The notes under the pieces were generated by a model, which was not told the DNA's origin, searched no databases, and worked only from the letters and a program-made list of their open reading frames with translations. A DNA stretch of 64,000 nucleotides from Pseudomonas poae (GTDB lineage: Bacteria > Pseudomonadota > Gammaproteobacteria > Pseudomonadales > Pseudomonadaceae): contig CP034537.1 in NCBI GenBank assembly GCA_004000515.1, forward strand, positions 2,356,001-2,420,000. Direction: 5' to 3'. The position numbers and the translations under genes are program-made. Positions 11,101 through 21,318 of this stretch are shown here, one piece after another (within the stretch, counting starts at the first letter, position 1; each line of letters begins with the position of its first letter).

Positions 11101-12030
11101 CACGCAAAGCGCTACGCCGGTGCCCTCGAAAATGTCCTGGTAGCGTCGCCGGCCCTCATGCACCTGGCGCTGGCGGCGGCGCATGTTCAACAGCACGATC
11201 ACCGGGATCAGTGAGAACGCCAGGCCCAGCAGGCATTTACCGATAAAGGCAGGCAGCAGTTGCTCCAGCACGGCGTTACGGTCGAACAGCCCGCGCAGTT
11301 GCCAGTCGCTTTTGCTCAGGGGCGTGACCAGCACGCTTTTATTCAACTCGTCCGGAGTGAGGGCACTGGTCCATTGGGCGGGCATGCCACTGTCACGGCT
11401 GATGACACGGTGGTTGAGGCGATTCTCGATGGCCCACATCGGGCGCACGCCCTGGCCGTCCTGACGGGTGAGGTTGGTCAGGTAATTGGGGGCCAGGCGC
11501 AGCACCCAATACACCCTTGAACCGCCGCTGGGCTGATGCAGCAATAAATAGATGATGGTCCCGTCGTTGTTGTTGCTCAGGTAATACGACTGGGAGTGGC
11601 TGCGCTGCACCAGCTCTTCGAGCCAGGCAGCATCTTGGCTATCGGTGGCGCTGTCGCTGATCATCGCGCCGCTGGGGGCGAGCAGGGCGATGCTGCGCAG
11701 CTCCGGCAGCGAGCGTTGCAAGGTGCGCATCAGGGCTTGTTGCTGTTCGCTGTCGCGCGGTGGCTCGACCATCGGTAGCAGGTTCAGGGCGATTTTTGCG
11801 CTGAGGGCCATGTTCAGGCTGATCTGTTCAGCCAGGTCGGCGCTGTAGTCAATGGTGTATTGCTGCTGGTTCTTCTGGTTTTGCTGCAGTTGGTCCAGCA
11901 GTTGCCAGAACAATAACGCGAGCAGCATGAGGACAAGCGTCGCCAATGCGCCTTTGAGGGTGCCGTGCAGGGGCGCTCCCGGCGCTATATGAGCGGCGCG
12001 CAGAGGAGTTGGCGGCGTGACTTTGGACAA
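8179..12030 (-). CDS. Membrane PAS-GGDEF-EAL signalling protein (interrupted by one stop and two frameshifts)
   Basis: A c-di-GMP turnover protein of about 1283 residues. It has a membrane helix at about 28-46, a periplasmic sensor region, a second helix at about 262-280, several PAS domains, a GGDEF domain with RMGGDEF and an EAL domain with AEALLRW, so both cyclase and phosphodiesterase motifs look intact. TTG at 12030 is the start, with AGGAT upstream. Three interruptions are present. An in-frame TAA at 10843-10845 (ILEAVLT-stop-QNQLELEIQLK) is a substitution. A run of six T at 9870-9875 should be five. One base is missing near 8304 (expected ETMEQLDFLREHG). Translation in the corrected frame ends at 8179. 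The indels look like sequence errors; the nonsense codon may be real. Confidence 0.85.
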
Positions 12031-12315
12031 GCTGTGATCCTGCGGTTTGGCTGGACTGGCGCGCGACGTGCACTATAAGCCGGACGCCCGGAGGGCGGCT
12101 AGCATGCCTTGACTTGTGGCAAAGTGCCAGCCCCGCCTGGCTGGACTGACCAAGCGCATTCAGGTAGCTTTGCCGGTTACGCGGGGGCGTTCCAGCCCCA
12201 GACATTCAGGCTTTTTCCGCACGCAGGCATTGATCATCGTCAACGGCCCGCGCGGCGTATGACCTGGCACGGGCTTCGCCCGCTTAATTCATCAGTCACT
12301 GACGCTAGGTTCACC
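12031..12315. other. Intergenic region upstream of ettA
   Basis: This 285 bp gap between two divergent genes must hold the promoters of both ettA and the PAS-GGDEF-EAL gene. No convincing sigma-70 box pair, operator or small gene was recognised. Confidence 0.4.
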
Positions 12316-13980
12316 ATGGCTCAATACGTCTTCACCATGCATCGGCTGGGAAAAGTTGTTCCGCCGAAGCGGGAAATCCTCAAAAATATTTCGCTGTCCT
12401 TCTTCCCGGGCGCCAAGATCGGCGTGCTCGGCCTCAACGGTTCGGGTAAGTCCACGCTGCTGAAAATCATGGCCGGCGTCGATACCGAGTTCGAAGGCGA
12501 AGCCCGCCCGATGCCGGAGCTGAACATCGGCTACCTGCCGCAGGAACCGATCCTGGATCCGACCAAGACCGTGCGCGAAGTGGTTGAAGAAGCCGTCAGC
12601 GTGATCAAGAACGCCCAGGCCCGCCTGGACGAGGTGTATGCCGCATACGCCGAAGAAGATGCCGACTTCGACAAACTGGCTGCCGAACAAGCCAAGCTTG
12701 AAGCCATCCTGCAAGCCGGCGACGGTCACAACCTGGAGCGCCAGCTGGAAGTTGCCGCCGACGCGCTGCGCCTGCCGGCGTGGGACGCCAAGGTCGAACA
12801 CCTGTCTGGTGGTGAGAAGCGTCGTGTGGCCCTGTGCCGCCTGCTGCTGTCGGCCCCTGACATGCTGCTGCTCGACGAACCTACCAACCACTTGGACGCC
12901 GATTCCGTCGCCTGGCTGGAACATTTCCTTCACGACTTCCCAGGCACCGTGGTTGCGATCACGCACGACCGCTACTTCCTGGACAACGTTGCTGGCTGGA
13001 TTCTGGAGCTCGACCGTGGCGCCGGTATCCCTTACGAGGGCAACTACTCCGGTTGGCTGGAAGCCAAGTCCGACCGTCTGGCCGCCGAATCCAAGCAGCA
13101 ATCGGCCCACGAAAAAGCCATGAAGGAAGAACTGGAGTGGGTGCGCAAAGGCGCCAAGGCCCGCCAGTCCAAGTCCAAGGCTCGTCTGCAACGCTTTGAA
13201 GAAATGCAGTCGCAGGAATTCCAGAAGCGTTCGGAAACCAACGAGATCTACATCCCGGCCGGCCCGCGCCTGGGTGACAAGGTCATCGAGTTCAAGAACG
13301 TTTCCAAAGGCTATGGCGACCGCGTGCTGATCGACAACCTGTCGTTCTCCATGCCAAAAGGCGCGATCGTCGGCGTTATTGGTGGTAACGGTGCGGGTAA
13401 ATCCACACTGTTCCGCATGCTGATGGGCAAGGAAACTCCGGACTCGGGCAGCATCGAGATCGGCGAAACCGTGCAACTGGCCTGTGTCGACCAGAGCCGC
13501 GACGACCTCGACGGCAGCAAGACTGTGTTCCAGCAGATTTCCGACGGCTCCGACCAGATCCGCATCGGCAACTATGAAATCCCGTCGCGCACCTACGTCG
13601 GTCGTTTCAACTTCAAGGGCGGCGACCAGCAGAAGTTCGTCAAGGACCTGTCCGGTGGTGAGCGTGGTCGCTTGCACCTGGCCCTGACCCTGAAAGAGGG
13701 CGGCAACGTCCTGCTGCTCGACGAACCGTCCAACGACCTCGACGTTGAAACCCTGCGTTCCCTGGAAGAAGCCCTGTTGGACTTCCCGGGCGCCGCCATT
13801 GTGATCTCTCACGATCGGTGGTTCCTTGACCGCGTCGCGACTCACATCCTGGCGTACGAAGACGATTCCCAAGCGGTGTTCTTCGAAGGTAACTACACCG
13901 AGTACGAAGCGGACCGTAAAAAGCGCTTGGGCGAAGCAGCTGCCCAGCCGCACCGCGTGCGTCACAAGAAACTGGCCTGA
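12316..13980 (+). CDS. ettA: Energy-dependent translational throttle protein EttA (ABC-F)
   Basis: A 554-residue soluble ABC-F ATPase with two tandem ABC cassettes: Walker A GLNGSGKST and signature LSGGEKRRVALCRLL in the first, GGNGAGKST and LSGGERGRLHLALTL in the second, with an arm/linker rich in Arg and Lys (about residues 240-310). EttA binds the ribosomal E site and gates the first peptide bond according to ATP level. I start at the ATG giving MAQYVFTMHRLGKVVPPKRE, the conserved N-terminus; the longer open frame upstream has no support. Intact, with its own terminator. Confidence 0.96.
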   Translation: MAQYVFTMHRLGKVVPPKREILKNISLSFFPGAKIGVLGLNGSGKSTLLKIMAGVDTEFEGEARPMPELNIGYLPQEPILDPTKTVREVVEEAVSVIKNAQARLDEVYAAYAEEDADFDKLAAEQAKLEAILQAGDGHNLERQLEVAADALRLPAWDAKVEHLSGGEKRRVALCRLLLSAPDMLLLDEPTNHLDADSVAWLEHFLHDFPGTVVAITHDRYFLDNVAGWILELDRGAGIPYEGNYSGWLEAKSDRLAAESKQQSAHEKAMKEELEWVRKGAKARQSKSKARLQRFEEMQSQEFQKRSETNEIYIPAGPRLGDKVIEFKNVSKGYGDRVLIDNLSFSMPKGAIVGVIGGNGAGKSTLFRMLMGKETPDSGSIEIGETVQLACVDQSRDDLDGSKTVFQQISDGSDQIRIGNYEIPSRTYVGRFNFKGGDQQKFVKDLSGGERGRLHLALTLKEGGNVLLLDEPSNDLDVETLRSLEEALLDFPGAAIVISHDRWFLDRVATHILAYEDDSQAVFFEGNYTEYEADRKKRLGEAAAQPHRVRHKKLA

Positions 13981-13999
13981 TTTAGGTCGGTTTGAAAGA

Positions 14000-14028
14000 A
14001 CGGAGCCTTCGGGCTCCGTTTTTTTTTG
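14000..14028 (+). terminator. Rho-independent terminator of ettA
   Basis: CGGAGCC-TTCG-GGCTCCG hairpin followed by nine T residues, 20 bp after the ettA stop codon. Confidence 0.95.
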
Positions 14029-14057
14029 AGTGTTTTTCAGGTGGACCGAATTAGTTT

Positions 14058-14129
14058 ATCGCAGGCATGCCAGCTCCCACTTTTGATTTGTGAACACAGT
14101 CGAATGTGGGAGCTGGCTTGCCTGCGATG
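14058..14129. repeat. REP pair, 'GGGAGCTGGCTTGCCTGCGA' type
   Basis: ATCGCAGGCATGCCAGCTCC and its inverted partner ending at 14129 face each other across ~27 bp. The left copy has one mismatch (CATGC for CAAGC). The further ~200 bp to gdhA are AT-rich and presumably hold its promoter; no box pair was clear. Confidence 0.88.
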
Positions 14130-14326
14130 GCGGCTTATAGGTTGGTGCATGTCTTGGGTTGGTAATCCCTTTAAAGGTGCAAAAATCGCCTGTTTTTCAG
14201 GTTTATTTATATCCAATGCACCATTTAAATTCACAAAGGCGACATTTTGCCCTGTCGCAGTGCGGAATGAATTGATAAAGTCCGGCTCAATCTCCGTTAA
14301 AAACTAAAAATCTGCCGAGACTTTTC

Positions 14327-15658
<1,332 letters not shown>

Positions 15659-15662
<4 letters not shown>

Positions 15663-16157
15663 GCCTCGGCCTCGATGCGCAGCACTTCGATCAACTGATC
15701 GCCGACGGGGCGCTGCCACAGCACCTCGTCACCCATCTGGGCGCCCAGCAACGCGCGGCCCAGGGGCGAACCCCAGTTGATCAGGCCGACTGAGGCGTCG
15801 GCCTGGTCCTCGCCCACCAGTTGAATGCGTTGTTGCTCATCCAACTGATTGGCGAAGGTCACCCAACTGCCAATCTGCACCTTTTTCGGTGGACGTGGCC
15901 GCTGCCACCACCTGGGCGCTTTGTACGCGCTGGTTGAAGTAACGTAAATCCCGCTCAAGATCGGCCTGGCGTTGCTTATCGGCCTGTTCGCCCTTGGCGG
16001 ATTCCAGGCTGTGCTCGTGCTGCATTTGCACAACCTTGGCCTGCAACTGCGCCAATCCTTGTGCCGTCAGGCGATTGGGCTGGTCACTGACTTGGCGCTC
16101 CACCGGCTGATCAGCCTGGGCGGCGGCGCTGTCTTCATTCACAAAAGCTCGGCTCAT
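15659..16157 (-). CDS. GreA/GreB-family transcription elongation factor-like protein (frame broken once)
   Basis: The N-terminal ~100 residues form a helical, charged region (QGLAQLQAKVVQMQHEHSLE). The C-terminal half matches the Gre C-terminal domain: VQIGSWVTFANQLDEQQRIQ, then VGEDQADASVGLINWGSPLG. Gre factors insert into the RNA polymerase secondary channel and stimulate cleavage of backtracked RNA. A run of five T at 15882-15886 should be four; the extra base breaks the frame. Corrected length is 165 residues. It is an atypical Gre paralogue rather than canonical GreA or GreB, because the acidic tip of the coiled coil is not evident, so cleavage activity is uncertain. Confidence 0.82.
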
Positions 16158-16251
16158 GGCGTTCTCCCTCTATGGCGTTTGGGCCATGTTCACCGCGCGA
16201 TCGTTCCCACGCTCTGCGTGGTAATGCAGTCCTGGCCGCTCTGCGTCCGCT

Positions 16252-16602
16252 TTAGCGATAAGCCCTGGCCGCGTCGCGATCCTTCTCCTGCTGCCAGGCG
16301 CGTTCGCGGTCATCCCAGTGGTTGTCCTTGTAGTCGCGCAGCTCTTCGTTTTCACGCATGGCTTTGCACTGGCGGAAGCCGTCCTCCCAGCCTTCGGCGT
16401 ATTCACGATCCTTAAGGTAACGGGGTACGTTCTTGCGAAACTCCCCGCTGATCACCCCAGCCGCCTGGCGACCGCTGCTGCAGCCGTCATCAAAACCATC
16501 GGCAAAGGCCGGGGGATAGCCCTTGGCCAACAACTCCTGATGGGTTGATTGGCAACCCGACAACCACACCACCGCACACAGCATTACTGCATACCGCCAC
16601 AT
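16252..16602 (-). CDS. Small lipoprotein of unknown function
   Basis: A 116-residue protein with a lipoprotein signal (MWRYAVMLCAVVWLSGC, lipobox LSGC with Cys17). The mature part is hydrophilic and rich in Asp, Arg and Trp, with conserved-looking segments GFDDGCSSGRQAAG and YAEGWEDGFRQCK. GGGAG lies 6 bp before the ATG. It is likely attached to the outer or inner membrane on the periplasmic side. It resembles small conserved Pseudomonas lipoproteins, but I do not know a function. Confidence 0.8.
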   Translation of the reverse strand: MWRYAVMLCAVVWLSGCQSTHQELLAKGYPPAFADGFDDGCSSGRQAAGVISGEFRKNVPRYLKDREYAEGWEDGFRQCKAMRENEELRDYKDNHWDDRERAWQQEKDRDAARAYR

Positions 16603-16756
16603 TGCTTGCTCCCTGGCCGATTACCGGCTGATGGGAGGAAGTCTAGTTTGGGATTTGTCGGGGTGGTGTGAAAGGGAGGTGAGAATGGTGTTGGTCCCTA
16701 CGTTGCCCAATCGCACGGATGATGTGTTGGAACAGGGTAAATGCAGACCCTATGTT

Positions 16757-16839
16757 CGTGCTTGTTCGCGAATAGGGTGTTTCAGTTATAGCTTTTTCAA
16801 CTGAACGACCGCATTCGCGAGCAAGCCCGCTCCCACACT
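16757..16839. repeat. Degenerate REP pair
   Basis: A good right-hand copy (TTCGCGAGCAAGCCCGCTCC, 16813 onward) pairs with a decayed left copy (GCTTGTTCGCGAATAGGGTG). It lies in the 266 bp gap between the lipoprotein and the nuclease gene, which otherwise holds nothing recognisable. Confidence 0.7.
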
Positions 16840-16868
16840 TTGGATTTGTGCTGAGTTTTAGAGTTGGG

Positions 16869-17950
16869 TCACGCGTAATAGCCCACTGTTTTTTTCAATT
16901 GATCCGCGTACTCGTAAATCTCATCGATAGATGCGATTGCGTGTCGGGTTTCATTTTTTCCTCGTCGAATATTCCGAGGTATTTCTGACTGCGATTGAAG
17001 TGAAGACGGCAAATCGGTTTGCGGTTGTTATCGTCCAGTAATATCCCAAAATAGCTTTGCGTATCCCGCTGAACGATCCGCTTAGCATCAACCACTGATC
17101 GAACCAAAGCCCGAACAATGTGGTAACCCTCCAGTTCCTCAAGCGTTGTCACAACCTTGTCTTCTGACTCGTCGCGGTATTGCGAATCTTCATTTGCGCC
17201 GGTCGTTGAGGGTATCAACGCTATCGTTTGTTGGACCGCTCCACTCATGGCAGACTTAAGCCGATCGTTGATCTGGTCGTTCAGAAACTGGGCTAAAGCC
17301 TTTCGGGTCAGTTCAAAAATTGCTCCCGCACTTTTTGCGTGATCACACCTTCGTAAACACGAGAAGCGAAAAATTTTACGAAGTCATCTTCTGGCTTACT
17401 GACCTGAGTGCCGATGAGTTTTTTGAGTTGGCTGACGTATTTCAGCTCTCCGGCTGCATTGATGATGGAGTCAACATCGAACGCCGACTTGGTGAGTTTG
17501 ATCAGCTCCGGTACGGAGTACTCATCAATGTCTAACAGGTCCAATTCCAGAAATGGCTTTTCATCCATTTTGTTGGGGGCATCCAGGTCAGTAAAAAACG
17601 ATAGACCTGACCGTTGGTGAGAATCGAAATTCGTGCGCTAGTGACATGGAAGTATCGAAAAAGCTGAGAGGCATGGTTGATGCTCAGTGATTCGCCGATC
17701 TTTTGCATTCGATGAGTATTTGAACTTCGCCGTCTTTCATTATCGCGTAGTCGATCTTTTCGCCCTTTTTAGTCCCAACGTCACAGACGAATTCAGGCAT
17801 CACTTCTTGGGGATCGAACACGTCGTAACCCAGTACCGTGTTGATGAACGGCATTACAAATGCGTTTTTTGTAGCTTCTTCTGTTTGGATGGCAGGGCCT
17901 TGCAACCGAACTTTTGCTGCCAGGCTAGTGAGCTTTTCGAAAAAATCCAT
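16869..17950 (-). CDS. Stand-alone type I restriction-like nuclease, HsdR_N type (frame broken four times)
   Basis: The N-terminus (TEEATKNAFVMPFINTVLGY, then FDPQEVMPEFVCDVGTKKGE) and a PD-(D/E)xK-like core (KIDYAI ... ILIECK) match small proteins annotated as type I restriction endonuclease R-like nucleases, common in prophages and islands. No helicase domain follows. Four single-base losses, each in a homopolymer, break it: T run 17701-17704, A run 17593-17598, A run 17315-17319 and T run 16954-16959. Restoring them gives one continuous 361-residue protein ending at 16869. Composition is more AT-rich than its neighbours, which suggests transfer. Whether it restricts DNA alone is unknown. 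Confidence 0.82.
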
Positions 17951-18156
17951 AGTAAGCCTCTACCTATTCAGATCCGTGTATAGACATGGTGGCAATTTGA
18001 CCGCCACTCGAGACTAGACACAAATCCCCATAAAGCGAGGCTTGATCAGGACAAGTTTTTGCTACAAAAAAAAGCTAAAAACCGTTCAATATTTCCTGCT
18101 TATTAATCAGTAGCTTGAGTCGGCCATTTGCTTTTCTAACTCGGCAAATAAATTTG

Positions 18157-18465
18157 TTAATTTTTAGGGCTAGTTTGGGTGAGCTCTGCGTGCTCCGCCA
18201 ACTCTTGCTGAATAAACGCGGCAATCATCGCGCGATACACCTGTTCGGTGACATCCGGATTGGCGCCCACCGAGTGGGACAAGTCCCGCACTTTGGCGAT
18301 CACTTGTTCGACGCGCTGCGGTGCCTTGACGCTATCGGTGTCTTTTTTGAAGCGAGCCGCTTGGGATACGTAGTGGCCGCGCTCTGCCAGCAGGGTGACG
18401 ATTTGTTGGTCGAGGCGGTCGATGTTGCTTCGGACCTCTTCGAGGGTGGTGCAGGTAACGGCCAT
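18157..18465 (-). CDS. Chorismate mutase, AroQ type
   Basis: A 102-residue all-helical AroQ-fold protein: LEEVRSNIDRLDQQIVTLLA with the conserved Arg and Asp of helix 1, Arg in AERGHYVSQAARFK, and a VYRAMIAAFIQQEL C-terminal helix with the conserved Gln. It would convert chorismate to prephenate, or act as an isochorismate-pyruvate lyase of the PchB subgroup, which shares this size and sequence pattern. No other aromatic or siderophore gene is adjacent. It is transcribed alone; the 206 bp between it and the nuclease gene hold nothing recognisable. Confidence 0.85.
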   Translation of the reverse strand: MAVTCTTLEEVRSNIDRLDQQIVTLLAERGHYVSQAARFKKDTDSVKAPQRVEQVIAKVRDLSHSVGANPDVTEQVYRAMIAAFIQQELAEHAELTQTSPKN

Positions 18466-18510
18466 GTTGGTTGAGCTCCTTGAGATTAAACTGACTAGAA
18501 ACGGACTAAA

Positions 18511-18600
18511 TGTGGGAGCGGGCTTGCTCGCGAATACGGTGTGTCAGTCAATGCATCTGCTACTGAACCACCGTATTCGCGAGCAAGCCCGCTCCCACAT
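18511..18600. repeat. REP pair, 'GCGGGCTTGCTCGCGA' type
   Basis: Perfectly matched inverted copies (TGTGGGAGCGGGCTTGCTCG and complement) surround a ~30 bp centre. This is the last REP element I can find; none is seen from here to the end of the window. Confidence 0.92.
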
Positions 18601-18622
18601 TCTGGTCTTTGTCCGGCTTTAG

Positions 18623-20474
18623 CTAGTAGTGATACCACTTCACTTCAAGCATCACTTCGTTCACTGGCGTCGACAGGTGGCTGTACTCGCGCTGCGCACT
18701 CAGCCGCAAGCCCAGGTTGCGTGACAGCTCCCACTGCTGGTTCAGACTGAGACTACGGCGCACTTCGCCATTGGTGAAGAAGTCACCCTTGGCCTCCAGG
18801 CTCAGATTGCCCAGTGGATTCTTCCACAGCACACCCGTATTGAACCCGGCAGCCGGCGAGATGGCTTCGCTGAAGTCGTTGTTGTGTTCCACGCGCACGG
18901 TGCCGAGGGCGAAGCCGAGCATGTCGTCGCTCAACTGCCAGGTGCCGCCGGCGCCGCCGTTGACGTGGGCCACCAGCGTTTCGTCGTCGTGTTTGCCCGG
19001 TACGCGCTCCAGGCCGCCGGTGACTTGCCATGACCAGGGTTGCAGCAGGGCATTACGTGGGGTCAGGGGAGCGGATGGTGGCCAGGTCCAGTTGTTGCAG
19101 TTGCCAGTGGTTGCCTTCGTATTGGCGCAGTTTCATTTGCAGGATTTCGATCTGCGCGCCGAGCGGGAAACCTTCGGCGTTGTCATTCAGGTCGTGGTAG
19201 GCCATGCGCAGGCCGTACTCGCCGTAGGCCTTGTCGCCACGGGTGCCGATGCCGGCTTGCCAGGTGCGTGATTCGTGGCCGTCTTCCGGCAGGCCTGGGC
19301 GCTCGATGTTCAGGTCGGGCGCCGGGTTCTGGTTGATGGCGCGCAGCAGTTCGAAGCTGCGCTGGGAGCGAGCGGGGTCGCGCTCCAGGCCATTGGCACG
19401 GTAGCGGCCAAGGCGATAGGCCGCATCGATGATCAGGGCCTGGCGCTCGCGTGGCAGGGCCTTGAACGCAGGTTCCTGCAGTTGCTTCTGGTCGTCGCTG
19501 ACTTTCAGCACCCATTGTTGCTCGTCGCTGTTCAGCGGCTTGGCGCGTTCCAGCAGCTCGCGTTCGCGGGAAGGGCGGTAGTCGATTTTTCCACCAAACC
19601 GGCCTCTTTCACCGCCTTGACCGTATCGGTGGGAATGGCGGTCAGCGGGAATTGTTCGGTCAGGCGCAGGCCAGGGCGCGCGACTTGCAGCAGTTCCAGT
19701 AGGCGATAAGAGCAGTTTTCGTCAAAGAAGAAGTAGTCGAACTGGATCTGCTTGAGTTCCCATACATGCTCCACCATGCGCTCGGTTTCGACCTGGGTAA
19801 GGTTGAGGCGGTATTCCCACAGGTCGCGGTTTTCGAGGCTGCGGTATTCGGAGAGTTTTTCCTGGTAGGGCACCAGGGCGAACAGGCCGGGGTAGCCGCC
19901 CATCAAACCCTTCCAAGCGTAGAGGATGCTGTTGTCCGAGCCTTCGATATAGGCGCCGAAGTTGATTGCATAGCTGAGCAGGGCGGTGTTGTTGCTCTGC
20001 ACATCCGCCTGGTCGATGCGCAGCAGGGTATGGCCGAACATCGACGATGGGCTGTTGAGGTAGGCCGCCGGGAAAATCATCACCGCACTGTGGGGCGCGA
20101 CGTCCTTGAACCATTGCTTGAATTCTTTGCAGTCCACGGCAGGCAGGTCGGTCAGGTGCAACTGATCCTTGAGCCAGCGGGTACGTGCGGGGTAGACGCA
20201 TTGGGCGTGTTTTTCGCCCAGGCTGGCCGGAGCATAGAGTGCTTCAACGGTGGCCTTGAGTTCGGCGTCCGGTGGTGGGCGCCATCGGGCGCGAGGAAGA
20301 ACTTTTGTCGCTGACATAGCTGCGCCAGCCGCTGATCTTGCCGGCCTCGTAATGGCCCAGGGACAGCCAGAACGGATCGTTGGCCAGTTGCTGCAAACGT
20401 TGATCATCAATATGCGGCGCCGCATACAGCGGGGCGCAGGCGAAGAGTGCCATCCAGGCAAAGCGTTTGAGCAT
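18623..20474 (-). CDS. DUF4105-domain envelope protein (frame broken four times)
   Basis: Begins with a signal peptide (MLKRFAWMALFACAPLYA) and contains a DUF4105 core: AVMIFPAAYLNSPSSMFGHT, LSYAINFGAY, a GGYPGLFALVPYQEKL segment and YFFFDENCSYRLLELL, which carries the Asn-Cys pair of this papain-like fold. The last ~150 residues alternate hydrophobic and polar positions and end in aromatic residues (VKWYHY), like an outer-membrane barrel. Slips lie at T run 20303-20306 (one lost), G run 20271-20272 (one lost), T run 19586-19590 (one lost) and G run 19066-19069 (one gained). Corrected length is 617 residues. Function unknown; the family is conserved in Pseudomonas. Confidence 0.85.
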
Positions 20475-20523
20475 AGGGGCAACTTAAGTCGGAAAAAGTG
20501 AGACCCAAAGGGGAGGCGGGTCC

Positions 20524-20554
20524 AAAAACGCCCGCGCCTCGAAGGACGCGGGCG
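20524..20554 (-). terminator. Rho-independent terminator of the DUF3015 gene
   Basis: On the minus strand CGCCCGCG and CGCGGGCG pair across a 10-base loop and are followed by five T residues, 9 bp after the stop codon. Confidence 0.9.
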
Positions 20555-20562
20555 GGTCGAGC

Positions 20563-21051
20563 TTAAGCTTGGGTTGCGTACTTCGCCAAGCGGGCATCGC
20601 TTTTCAGTACAGCCAGGGTGTTGTTGTGCACGTCGTCAGCGGTCACGTCAGCCTTGCTGAAGATCTGCTGGAAGTGTTCATGGGTCACGGCAGCAAAGTG
20701 CTCGCGATCTTCTGGTGCCACGCCCAGTACCACGGCATAGGTGGTCAGCGCTTCGCCATTGCCCTTGGCCATGTCTTCGGACAGCTCGTTCATCATGCCA
20801 TTCATGGCAATCCAGGACTTGCCGCCGTAGGTCAGGGCGCTGTTGGTGCTGCAACCGTTGGTGCCCGAGGTCATGCCGAAGGTGGCGTTACCCGAAGTGC
20901 CGTTGGTGGTGGAAGCCAGGAAGTGAGCCGGAGTACCGCGCTGGCCTTCGAACAACATGTTGCCCCAACCGCAATTCGGGCCACCTGGTGCTTCTGCCAT
21001 TGCATTGAGGGAGACGACGGTGAAGAGAGTACCGAGAAGGATCCGTTTCAT
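20563..21051 (-). CDS. DUF3015 family exported protein
   Basis: A 162-residue secreted protein with a clear signal peptide (MKRILLGTLFTVVSLNAMA, cleavage before EAPGG). The mature part starts with the family signature CGWGNMLFEGQRGTP and contains Gly/Thr/Asn-rich segments and two Cys that may pair. Function unknown; DUF3015 proteins are small periplasmic or surface proteins found widely in gamma-proteobacteria. It is monocistronic with its own terminator and is intact. Confidence 0.9.
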   Translation of the reverse strand: MKRILLGTLFTVVSLNAMAEAPGGPNCGWGNMLFEGQRGTPAHFLASTTNGTSGNATFGMTSGTNGCSTNSALTYGGKSWIAMNGMMNELSEDMAKGNGEALTTYAVVLGVAPEDREHFAAVTHEHFQQIFSKADVTADDVHNNTLAVLKSDARLAKYATQA

Positions 21052-21318
21052 AGCTTTGTTCTCTTTGTGTGCAAACCAATGGACAAGGGTTCAGGCGCGT
21101 CGCAGCGCCCTGAGGGGTCGGTTATTAGTCCAACCCGCGCAGTTTGGAGTTTAGGCACGTTCCAGGGGTTCCGTTATTTTTTATAAAACAATCAGAGATT
21201 TCGCGTTTTTTTGTAGGACCTGTTCCGTGTCCACGCTTTCCCAACAACGCGCCTTGCCAGAGCGCGCAACCGGGAGCCAGAATGCCGTCATCTGCCCCGC
21301 CTGATGTAAGGAAGCCCG

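Noticed and set aside
12292..13965. 557-codon minus-strand open frame opposite ettA
   Set aside because: Antisense shadow of the two ABC cassettes; ettA itself is unmistakable and intact.
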